64,000 bases of DNA from Candidatus Gastranaerophilales bacterium (GTDB lineage: Bacteria; Cyanobacteriota; Vampirovibrionia; Gastranaerophilales; Gastranaerophilaceae): the NCBI GenBank assembly GCA_944323735.1, contig CALUTO010000011.1, positions 1 through 64,000 on the forward strand, in the 5' to 3' direction. Under the pieces are notes generated by a model, which was not told the DNA's origin, searched no databases, and was given only the letters and a program-made list of their open reading frames with translations. Positions 25,921-33,635 of this stretch are shown here, piece by piece (position 1 is the stretch's first letter; every line of letters begins with the position of its first letter). The translations under genes were made by a program, and so were the position numbers.

Positions 25921-26685
25921 TTATTTTAATACTTCTCCTATCCAGTTCGCAATATAGCCGGACATAGCCGGATTTGCCTTTAGCATGAGCATTCCTGCAC
26001 CACCCAGCGGATATATTTTTTCATCATATTTTCCCTGTGCAAATTTTTTGAGCTCTTGCAATTGTTTATAAGAATAATTATCTCTTTGACTGGCAATTGC
26101 GAGAATAGGTGTTGTGCCGAGATTTGTCATCGCAATAGGTGTATATAGTCCTTTAAATTTTATAGAAGCCGAAATCAGTACAAGTCCTTTTGGCTTTACT
26201 TTAAGTTGTTCGGCTGCGAGTATCGCTGTGTTTGCGCCAATATCCGCTCCGATTATTGCATAATCCTGTGCTGAAATATTTTTGTATGCATATAATACAT
26301 AGTTTATCATTTCTACTATGTCTTTAGGATATTTGCTAAATTGAGAATTTGTATATTTAGTCCAGTAATGTATCCGGAAATTTGAGTCATATAAGCTTTT
26401 TCCGTGTCCTCTTAAATCAATAAGCAAAACAGCATATCCTTTGTCATTCAATAGTTTTGGCAGATTTGTCCAGTATGAACTGGAGTATCCGAGAGAATGG
26501 AGCATAATGACAAGAGGGTATTTCTCTTTTTTTGCTTTTGGATAAATAATTTTTGATTTTATTATGAAACTGTCTTTTGTTTCATATGTGAGAGTCAGAG
26601 TGCTTTGCTGTTTTTTAGGTGCGGCAAAACAAGCAGCCGGAAACAGCATAGACATTATTATAATAAATATAAAAAATTTTTTCAT
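25921..26685 (-). CDS. Exported alpha/beta-hydrolase fold protein lacking canonical catalytic residues
   Basis: A 254-residue exported protein with the alpha/beta-hydrolase layout: signal peptide (MKKFFIFIIIMSMLFP..., cleavage after CFA), oxyanion-side LVIMLHSLGYSSSYW, then LLIDLRGHGKS. At the nucleophile elbow the sequence is IIGADIGAN, with Asp148 where Ser is expected. The acidic residue is present (ASQRDNYS), but the region that normally holds the catalytic His reads PLGGAGMLML. It could be a pseudo-enzyme, or use Asp as haloalkane dehalogenases do, though the His loss argues against that. I use ATG 26685 because the signal starts there; ATG 26703 is possible. It lies 39 bases after the HD-GYP-like gene. 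Confidence 0.8.
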   Translation of the reverse strand: MKKFFIFIIIMSMLFPAACFAAPKKQQSTLTLTYETKDSFIIKSKIIYPKAKKEKYPLVIMLHSLGYSSSYWTNLPKLLNDKGYAVLLIDLRGHGKSLYDSNFRIHYWTKYTNSQFSKYPKDIVEMINYVLYAYKNISAQDYAIIGADIGANTAILAAEQLKVKPKGLVLISASIKFKGLYTPIAMTNLGTTPILAIASQRDNYSYKQLQELKKFAQGKYDEKIYPLGGAGMLMLKANPAMSGYIANWIGEVLK

Positions 26686-26724
26686 GTTAGCTCTGTCTCT
26701 CATTCATTTTTTCGAGATAAAATC

Positions 26725-28098
26725 CTATTTTTGGTTTAATAAATGTACGAGTGCATTTACGAGTACAGGATCCCATTTCGATTCGGCTTCCTGCTGCATA
26801 ATTTCAAGGGCTTTTTCTTTGCTCATAGCCTTTCTGTACGGACGGTCTTCAGTTAGTGCACAGTATGCATCTGCAATTGCAATAATTCTTGAGCCGAGCG
26901 GTATACTGTGACCTTTGAGACCTTCAGGTTCTCCTTTGCCGTCCCATCTTTCTTTGTGATAATGTATGTAGGGGATAACTTCCGAGAGAAAGTTAATACT
27001 CATAAGCAGGCTGACTCCGACATTCGGGTGGTTTTGCAGCTTTTCCCATTCATCTTTCGTCAGAGCGTCTTTTTTATCAAACAACTCTGATGGCAGTGTT
27101 ATTTTACCGATATTTTGCAGCAAACCTGCATAGTATATCAAATCTTTTGTTTTTTCATTTAATTCAAGAAAATTGCACAGTTCTTTTGCGAGATTAGCAA
27201 CATTCTGTGAATGGTTGTTGCTGTATTTACTTTTGGCATCAACTGCTTTTGCGAGCATTTCTACAAACTGCTGCTGCTGCTCTCCTAAATCTCCTATTGT
27301 TGCAGTAAGCTCTGCTCTGAGATGCTGTAATTCAGAGCTTGAGATAACCTCTGCTGTTATTGTTTTTGCAGTTTCTTCAGTTAGTTTTTGCAGCAGCATT
27401 GATGTTGCAAAAAGTTTAGCTGTTGTTTTTACAAGCATTGCAAATTCATTAGACAGTGATTTTTCTGAAGAATGCTGTAATAGCACAACACCTACCGACT
27501 CTGCATTATTATGCATAGGAATAGCTGTAAATTCTGATTTTTCCATATTTTCTGTTGTCAGTTTATTAAAACATTCAGGCAATTGTCTTGCAGGTATCAT
27601 TATTGTTTTTTTCATTTCATAGGCTTCGGTCAGAAAATTTTCATCATTTGTGCTGCAGCCGATTTTAAATGAGTAGATATCATCGTTGAAATCAACGGAG
27701 GAGCCGACGAGAACAATATCTTGATGTTCTGATTTTAAACCTTTTGCATATTCTTCCGACAGAAAAATATGACATGCTTCTATATCAAGCATCTGTACTA
27801 TTGTTTTGGCAATAGAATTGTATATTACGTAATCTTCTTTACTGCTAAAGCCGAGCACGCTGAGGGTGTTGTTAATTGAGTAAATCGAAATCAGCTCTTT
27901 AAGCTGGCGTTTTAAGCCTTCTGCTTTGTCATTAGCATCATGTTTTTTAATTTTTTGTGCCAGTTCTTCTGATATTAAATGTTCGGTTAAGAAATCACCA
28001 AGATTTAGCGCAAAAATTTCTTCTAATGGATCTTCTCCTAAAAGTTCTGTTGTTCTCGAGAAAACTGAGACCCCGTTTTCCAATTTTTTTTCTGTCAT
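26725..28098 (-). CDS. GAF-like plus degenerate HD-GYP domain protein
   Basis: A 457-residue cytoplasmic protein. Residues 85-240 look like a GAF-type sensor domain, 245-285 a helical linker, and 285-450 an HD-GYP domain. HD-GYP enzymes cleave cyclic di-GMP, but here the metal-binding His-Asp pair is Gln328-Asn329 (GLLQNIGK, normally LLHDIGK) and the GYP motif is Gly-Glu-Pro (389-391). His296, His357, His379, His381 and Asp410 remain. I infer a non-catalytic, probably binding or signalling role. GGAAG precedes ATG. A 20-base inverted repeat lies just upstream, between this gene and the divergent 28241 gene. Confidence 0.85.
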   Translation of the reverse strand: MTEKKLENGVSVFSRTTELLGEDPLEEIFALNLGDFLTEHLISEELAQKIKKHDANDKAEGLKRQLKELISIYSINNTLSVLGFSSKEDYVIYNSIAKTIVQMLDIEACHIFLSEEYAKGLKSEHQDIVLVGSSVDFNDDIYSFKIGCSTNDENFLTEAYEMKKTIMIPARQLPECFNKLTTENMEKSEFTAIPMHNNAESVGVVLLQHSSEKSLSNEFAMLVKTTAKLFATSMLLQKLTEETAKTITAEVISSSELQHLRAELTATIGDLGEQQQQFVEMLAKAVDAKSKYSNNHSQNVANLAKELCNFLELNEKTKDLIYYAGLLQNIGKITLPSELFDKKDALTKDEWEKLQNHPNVGVSLLMSINFLSEVIPYIHYHKERWDGKGEPEGLKGHSIPLGSRIIAIADAYCALTEDRPYRKAMSKEKALEIMQQEAESKWDPVLVNALVHLLNQK

Positions 28099-28165
28099 AC
28101 TTACTTCCTATTTGTATTTGTATTTTTATTATCGGCACAAACCTGAAAAAACTTTATAGAGTTTT

Positions 28166-28185
28166 ACAAAAGTTTATACTTTTGT
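28166..28185. promoter_or_regulatory. Palindrome in a divergent promoter region
   Basis: ACAAAAG, TTTATA, CTTTTGT: a perfect 7-bp inverted repeat with 6-base spacer, midway between the divergent genes at 28098 and 28241. The AAAGTTTATA core is repeated directly at about 28192. It may be a dimeric regulator site. Confidence 0.45.
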
Positions 28186-28240
28186 TTAAAAAAGTTTATA
28201 TTTTAGTTTCAATTTTCAAACTTTAGTTCATAATGTAGTT

Positions 28241-28972
28241 ATGGGAATAGTAAAAAGGTTTTTTCTCTCTATATCCGTGTCTGCGGTTATATTCATAAAT
28301 AGCGGTGTCTGTTATGCAAAACAGACTATTATCACTATTCCGTCATCGGATGTACTGCCGGGAGGCGAGGTTATACTTAAACAATCCAATCGTTTTTCTA
28401 CATTTGGAGCCGGAAAGTATGTTTCACTGACTCCGCAGATTACTATAGGAACCGGTAAAGACACTGAGATTTCAATAGGTGCGGGAACAAATATTGATAG
28501 TCATGACACGGATGTACGTTTGAATCTTGCGGCAAAAAAGGTTTTCAGGATAAATCGGGCGGCAAGGCTTACAATAGGCGGTGAAATAAATCCAACGTTA
28601 ACTGCCGGTGAAAAACCTGAAAGCATGGTTTTTTCACACGGTTCATATCTTGTCAGGAAAACGAGAACTACTCTCACATCGGGTGTTTATGTGTCAGGAG
28701 ACCAGCGTTTGCCTAATCATACAGGAGTTATGCTTGGCATAGATCAGACTATTATTCCTAACAAATTCCGGTTTGTGGCTGATTGGATGTCAAGAGGTGA
28801 TTCCGGCTGTGCGTTTGCGGCAGGTTTTAAAATACGTCCGGAAGCGACAACTTCCATCACTACGGCGGTAATTATTCCCAATAACAGTGAGGATAGAGTT
28901 GCTTTTTCAATATCTATTTCAAAATATATAGGAAGTATCCTTCCTGAAAAGAAAGATAAGGAGTCGTTATGA
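28241..28972 (+). CDS. Exported hypothetical protein, probable beta-barrel
   Basis: This 243-residue protein has a signal peptide (MGIVKRFFLSISVSAVIF..., cleavage after CYA) and then alternating short beta strands with many Gly, Thr and Ile residues (SLTPQITIGTGKDTEISIG, RLTIGGEINPTLTAG, FVADWMSRGDSG). The last strand before the basic tail ends in Tyr-Ile. The pattern suggests an outer-membrane beta-barrel. I do not recognise the family. The stop overlaps the next start as ATGA, so it is translationally coupled to the pentapeptide protein. Confidence 0.75.
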   Translation: MGIVKRFFLSISVSAVIFINSGVCYAKQTIITIPSSDVLPGGEVILKQSNRFSTFGAGKYVSLTPQITIGTGKDTEISIGAGTNIDSHDTDVRLNLAAKKVFRINRAARLTIGGEINPTLTAGEKPESMVFSHGSYLVRKTRTTLTSGVYVSGDQRLPNHTGVMLGIDQTIIPNKFRFVADWMSRGDSGCAFAAGFKIRPEATTSITTAVIIPNNSEDRVAFSISISKYIGSILPEKKDKESL

Positions 28973-29403
28973 AAAAAAGGTCTCTGTTAATTTTTTGTAT
29001 ATTATTAATTAGTTTTATATACACAGGCAGGGGGATTGCTGTTGAAACATATACAATGCAAGCATCTTCATCACAAAAGACTTTTTCCGGTGCTGATTTA
29101 GAGGGACATGATTTTTCAGGACAAAAATTAAACGGTGCTGATTTTAGCAATGCGGATCTGGATGAAGTTAATTTTTCCGGTGCTGACTTAACTGGTGCAA
29201 ATTTTCAGGGTGCGGATGTTGAAAATTCAAACTTTATTAATGCAAATTTAACAAATACAAATTTTAAAGATGCAGATTTAGAAGAGGCTAATTTAAAGGG
29301 CGCAAAAATAGAAGGTGCAGTGTTTAAAAATACTGAACTGGAATATGCAATCTGGGTCGACGGAAAAATATGCGGTGCCGGTTCTGTGGGGTCATGCTGG
29401 TAG
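28969..29403 (+). CDS. Exported pentapeptide-repeat protein
   Basis: A 144-residue protein with a signal peptide (MKKRSLLIFCILLISFIY...) followed by about 16 pentapeptide repeats of A(D/N)LxX type between residues 38 and 122, which fold as a right-handed square beta-helix. The C-terminal WVDGKICGAGSVGSCW resembles the common ending of this family, with two Cys that could form a disulfide. AAGGAG lies 5 bases before ATG, inside the upstream gene. It is likely periplasmic or surface-located; the partner is the barrel-like protein encoded before it. Confidence 0.88.
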   Translation: MKKRSLLIFCILLISFIYTGRGIAVETYTMQASSSQKTFSGADLEGHDFSGQKLNGADFSNADLDEVNFSGADLTGANFQGADVENSNFINANLTNTNFKDADLEEANLKGAKIEGAVFKNTELEYAIWVDGKICGAGSVGSCW

Positions 29404-29410
29404 CCGGCAG

Positions 29411-31246
29411 CTATTTTGCCTTTTCCGGATTGTTATTAAAAAAGTCAAATACTGCTTTTGCTGCACGTTTGCTGATAACAAGAGACAGTTCTTCTTTTGT
29501 CGCCTGTGATATTTTTCTAATATTTTTGTATTTTTTAAGCAGCAGTTCCCTGCCTTCGTTACTCAATCCGTTTATTTCATCGAGAACGGACTTTGTTGCA
29601 CTTTTTTGTCTCAATTGTCTGTGGAATGTTATTGCAAACCTGTGAGCTTCATCTCTTATACGCTGAAAGAAGTATAAAGCCGGTGAGTTAACAGGAAAGA
29701 TAACAGGATTTGAACGGTATGGAAGAAAAACTTCTTCAAGTCTTTTTGCGAGTGAGACAATATCGTCCTGTTCAATGCCTTCTTCTTTAAATGTTTCCAT
29801 AACGGAGGAAAGCTGACCTTTGCCGCCGTCTATTATTATTAAATCAGGTTTTGTCATTGTTTCTGCTAACTTTCCTTTGTATCTGCGTTTGACTGCTTCC
29901 TGCAATGATTTAAAGTCATCAGGTTTGGATTCTGTAGATTTTATTTTAAACTTCCTGTATCCTGATTTTTTAGGCATGCCGTTTTCAAACCTGACCATTG
30001 AAGCTACTGTATTTGTGCCCTGAATATGTGAAATATCAAAACATTCAACAACATGAGGAAAGTTTTTCAATCCCAGTTTTTCCTGTATATATGAGCCTAC
30101 TTCATTGTAGTCCCGTTGAATTTCCGTAAGTGTTTGCAGCTTTACTTTTTCAAAGTAAAATTTTGCATTTTTTTCGGCTAAGCTTTCCAGCTCTATGTTT
30201 CTTTTGCTTTTATTTGTAATAAATTTTACTTTTTTACCGGCTCTTGAGGACAACCAGTCTGAATAAAGTTCTGTTTCTTCTGTATCAAGAACATCAGGTA
30301 TAAGAATTGTTGATGGAATTTCGTAGTCAGAGCACATTGTATAATATTCTTTTATAAATGTATTGAGAACTTCATGTTCGGAGCTGAGGTTAAGATTTTT
30401 AAATTCAAAATCTTTTTTGTCCGTAAGTCTGCCCTGTCTTATTTGTAATAGCGATACAACGTATAAATTTCCTTCAAAGTACACTGCTGCTATGTCTTGA
30501 TTTATTGAGGTGTTTTCAAAGACAACTTTCTGTTTTTCCATGGTTTTTTGAACATCAAAGTAGCTGTCTCTGTAACGTGCTGCTTTTTCATATTCTTCAC
30601 GCCCAGCATATTTTTCCATTTCAAGCTTCAGCTGTTCGACAAGTTCCTGCTGTTTGCCGGTCAGAAAGAGTTCTACGTTTTTTATAATCTCTTTGTATTC
30701 TTCAGGAGACACCAGCCTCTGGCATGGTGCGGAACATCGGCCTATTTGATAATACAGGCACGGACGGTCTTTGAATTTCGGGGTCTTGCATTGTTTTAGA
30801 GGGAAAAGTTTTTTTAGAAGGTCAAGAGTGGAGTACATTGCTCTCGAGTCGGTGTAAGGACCGAAATATTTTCCTTTTATTTTATTCCTGTTTGCTTTTC
30901 TTGCAACAACTATTCTCGGGTATTCTTCATCTGTAATAACAAAGTATGGAAATTTTTTGTCATCTTTTAAAAGAACATTGTATTTTGGTTTGTATTTTTT
31001 TATAAGGTGTGATTCCAGAATAAGTGCTTCTACTTCAGAGTCTGTTATTATAAATTTTATTTGTGCAATTTGAGGAACCATTATCTTGAGCTTGGGTGAG
31101 TCATGCTTTTTGTTAAAGTAGCTGTGAACACGTCTTTTCAGATTTTTAGCTTTTCCGACATATATAACTTCACCGGTTGCGTCATAGAATTGATAAGATC
31201 CGCTTAGTTCTGGTATAATGGACAGAGTTTGTTTAACATCATTCAT
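29411..31246 (-). CDS. uvrC: Excinuclease ABC subunit C
   Basis: The 611-residue nuclease makes both incisions in nucleotide excision repair with UvrA and UvrB. The GIY-YIG domain is at the start (SYQFYDATGEVIYVGKAKNL), the Cys-rich region near 155-175 (CPLYYQIGRCSAPC-type), a UvrB-binding UVR motif near 205-235, the RNase H-like domain (VVECFDISHIQGTNTV, IIDGGKGQL) and tandem helix-hairpin-helix at the end. Length is normal. No strong ribosome binding site precedes ATG. It ends 8 bases from the convergent pentapeptide gene. Confidence 0.96.
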   Translation of the reverse strand: MNDVKQTLSIIPELSGSYQFYDATGEVIYVGKAKNLKRRVHSYFNKKHDSPKLKIMVPQIAQIKFIITDSEVEALILESHLIKKYKPKYNVLLKDDKKFPYFVITDEEYPRIVVARKANRNKIKGKYFGPYTDSRAMYSTLDLLKKLFPLKQCKTPKFKDRPCLYYQIGRCSAPCQRLVSPEEYKEIIKNVELFLTGKQQELVEQLKLEMEKYAGREEYEKAARYRDSYFDVQKTMEKQKVVFENTSINQDIAAVYFEGNLYVVSLLQIRQGRLTDKKDFEFKNLNLSSEHEVLNTFIKEYYTMCSDYEIPSTILIPDVLDTEETELYSDWLSSRAGKKVKFITNKSKRNIELESLAEKNAKFYFEKVKLQTLTEIQRDYNEVGSYIQEKLGLKNFPHVVECFDISHIQGTNTVASMVRFENGMPKKSGYRKFKIKSTESKPDDFKSLQEAVKRRYKGKLAETMTKPDLIIIDGGKGQLSSVMETFKEEGIEQDDIVSLAKRLEEVFLPYRSNPVIFPVNSPALYFFQRIRDEAHRFAITFHRQLRQKSATKSVLDEINGLSNEGRELLLKKYKNIRKISQATKEELSLVISKRAAKAVFDFFNNNPEKAK

Positions 31247-31303
31247 AGTATCAAGTATATCATTATTATTGTATAATGTACTAAATATAATATAGGGTTA
31301 TGT

Positions 31304-32410
31304 ATGAAAAATTTATTAAAAATTTTATTGGTTTGCTGTATAAGCTTTTGTCCTGCGTCACGGGTATTTGCGTCGGAAGGCTTTTCTGAACTGTATTTGT
31401 TGAAAAAATCCGATTCTGATTCTGTCTCAGGAATAATCCGTGCAATGCTGAAATCAAAAGGCTATAAAGTTTATGGCTCGAAAAAAATGTATGTTGTTCC
31501 GGAAAATGTTGATGTCAGGGTTCCTAAATATTATATTTTGTTGTTTGAACAAAATAAAAAAGACTGTTATTATTATAATTTTACCAGTGAAAATTATATG
31601 CTCAATGATCTTGTTCTTGAGGAATTTGATAAACGAAAAATTAATTATAAAACGAAAAATAATAAAGATTTAAAAGAATTGTTTGAAGAATCGGCAATTG
31701 CTTTTAAAAGCAGAGCTGAAAATTTCAATTTGAATAATCAAGCAGATAAAAAACAATCTCCGGTAAATATTAAAATAAATCAGCCGGCAGATGAAAGCAG
31801 CAATAGTGATACTATACAAACAGCAGTAAATGTATTTGATGATGTAAAAAAAATATCAATGCGTGATTTAAACGGTCGTGTTGTTACAATTCCAGCAGGA
31901 ACTGTCATAAATCTAAAGCTCCAATCTGATATTAATACGGTAAGTTTGTCAAAAAATGATACAGTAACTGCAGAGTTGCGTAGTGATTTGATTTATGATG
32001 ATGTTCTAATTGCACCGGCCGGCAGCATACTGTACGGAAAACCTATAAATATCAAAAGGGCGGGATATAAGTACGGAAATTCAAGTGTGGAGCTGTCTTT
32101 TAATGAACTTATGACCCCTGACGGAAAGAGTTTAAACCTGTGCACGGAAACAATAAAGCTGAAAACAAACATAAAAAATCCCGGAAAAATAACCAGAGAT
32201 ATTGCATTTGGTTCTACAATAGGACTTGTCGGCGGAATAGCTGCAGCATTGATAGGAGTTGATATGAGAAACTCTGTTATCTGGGGATTGGGTGAAGGTG
32301 CCGGTTCCGGAACAACACAGGCAATCCTGCAAAGAGGTGAAAATGTTGAGATTCAGGACTATATGAATATGTATATAAAACTTGTTGAACCTGTGATTGT
32401 TGCAGATTAA
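31304..32410 (+). CDS. Exported hypothetical protein with TrbI/VirB10-like C-terminal half
   Basis: A 368-residue protein with a signal peptide (MKNLLKILLVCCISFCP..., cleavage after VFA), a Lys/Asn-rich linker (about 135-175) and a C-terminal domain of short strands: TIPAGTVINLKLQSDINT, LIAPAGSILYGKPINIK and LSFNELMTPDGKSL. That order (PAGT...L..., AP(A)GS...G..., F..I.TPDG) resembles the TrbI/VirB10 beta domain, but no conjugation gene is near. A late Gly-rich stretch (GSTIGLVGGIAAALIG) may be a membrane segment. Two TATAAT-like boxes precede it. Function unknown; envelope location is inferred. Confidence 0.72.
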   Translation: MKNLLKILLVCCISFCPASRVFASEGFSELYLLKKSDSDSVSGIIRAMLKSKGYKVYGSKKMYVVPENVDVRVPKYYILLFEQNKKDCYYYNFTSENYMLNDLVLEEFDKRKINYKTKNNKDLKELFEESAIAFKSRAENFNLNNQADKKQSPVNIKINQPADESSNSDTIQTAVNVFDDVKKISMRDLNGRVVTIPAGTVINLKLQSDINTVSLSKNDTVTAELRSDLIYDDVLIAPAGSILYGKPINIKRAGYKYGNSSVELSFNELMTPDGKSLNLCTETIKLKTNIKNPGKITRDIAFGSTIGLVGGIAAALIGVDMRNSVIWGLGEGAGSGTTQAILQRGENVEIQDYMNMYIKLVEPVIVAD

Positions 32411-32413
32411 TAC

Positions 32414-32432
32414 AGTCCGGTTAATCCGGACT
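32414..32432. terminator. Bidirectional terminator between convergent genes
   Basis: AGTCCGG pairs perfectly with CCGGACT across a short TTAAT-type loop. It lies 4 bases after the plus-strand stop and overlaps the stop of the minus-strand J-domain gene. Confidence 0.75.
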
Positions 32433-33492
32433 AGTTGTTTTGTAATTCCAGCAGCTGTTTATACAATGCAATTTCTTTTTCTGAAATATCTTTAGGGATA
32501 TTTAGACTTATTTTTGCATTTAAATTTCCATACCCTCCTCCTTTTTTAGGAAGACCGAGCCCTTTAAGTCTGAGAGTTGCTCCACTGGATGTTTTTGGAG
32601 GTATTTTTATATTTATATTTCCATGCAGGGTTTTTATTTCCTTCTGGCAGCCGATAACAGCTTCTGCAGGGGTTATTTCTACTGTCTTTGTCAAATCTGT
32701 TCCGTCGATTTTGTATTCTTTGTCGTTAAAGTGGATAATAAGATACAAATCACCGTGCTGTCCGCGTGAAGATGTTTTTCCTTCGCCTTTGAGTCTTATC
32801 TTTTGTCCTTCTTTTACTTCCGGAGGCAGTTTTATGTTCAGACTCTTTGTTTCGCTGACAACACCGGCACCGCCGCAATTATAGCAAACAGAGCCTACTC
32901 CGTTGCAATTCGGACATTTTTCTATGCTGTTTATTTTTACGGAAACAGGTTTTTGATCAAAAATGTTTTTAGCCGTTATATTAATGGTTTGTGTTATGTT
33001 AAGCTCTGTTTTTGGCTCTTGCGTAGCTGTTTTTCTTGTTGTTCGTCTGCTTGATGTACCCATACCTCCCATATTGCCGGGGTCTTGATAAAATCCTCCC
33101 GGGTTCTGTCCTGTATATCCGCCGAAAATCGTTTTGAAAAAGTCGGAAAAACCGCCTAAGTCCTCGAATCCGCCGGATGTGTAAGTTGCACCGCCGTAGC
33201 GGCCGCCGCCAAAACCGCCAAAATCAAAGTTTATGTTTTCAAATCCCGGTGGCGGGGTGAAATTTGCACCCTGCTGCCAGTTCGAGCCAAGACTGTCGTA
33301 TCTTGCTCTCTTCTCTTTGTCAGAAAGCACTTCAAATGCTTCGTTTATATCTTTAAATTTATTTGAAGCTTCAGGTGTTTTGTTAACATCCGGATGGTAT
33401 TTTTTCGCAAGTTTACGGTAAGCTGATTTTATTTCTGCTTCAGTTGCGTCACGTTTTACACCTAAAATTTCATAATAATCTTTATATTCCAT
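32431..33492 (-). CDS. J-domain chaperone (DnaJ/CbpA-like) with half zinc finger
   Basis: A 353-residue DnaK co-chaperone. The J domain comes first ([20 protein letters not shown] in KKYHPDVNK), then a Gly/Phe-rich linker (about 75-150), then a client-binding beta region and C-terminal domains ([31 protein letters not shown]). Only two CxxCxGxG motifs exist (CPNCNGVG and CYNCGGAG); true DnaJ has four, CbpA none. I start at ATG 33492, where AAGGTG lies 8 bases upstream; the longer frame adds 18 basic residues with no binding site. No dnaK or grpE is in the window. Confidence 0.88.
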   Translation of the reverse strand: MEYKDYYEILGVKRDATEAEIKSAYRKLAKKYHPDVNKTPEASNKFKDINEAFEVLSDKEKRARYDSLGSNWQQGANFTPPPGFENINFDFGGFGGGRYGGATYTSGGFEDLGGFSDFFKTIFGGYTGQNPGGFYQDPGNMGGMGTSSRRTTRKTATQEPKTELNITQTINITAKNIFDQKPVSVKINSIEKCPNCNGVGSVCYNCGGAGVVSETKSLNIKLPPEVKEGQKIRLKGEGKTSSRGQHGDLYLIIHFNDKEYKIDGTDLTKTVEITPAEAVIGCQKEIKTLHGNINIKIPPKTSSGATLRLKGLGLPKKGGGYGNLNAKISLNIPKDISEKEIALYKQLLELQNN

Positions 33493-33635
33493 AGGTTCAC
33501 ACCTTCTTTGTATCTCTTTTCTTTTATAATAATACAAAATCTGCACTAATTAGTTGATTTTAATTATTTATTAATAAATTATTCTTGAAAGTAGCCGTAA
33601 AATATAATAAGAATATATTCAAATAAAGTAGCTAT

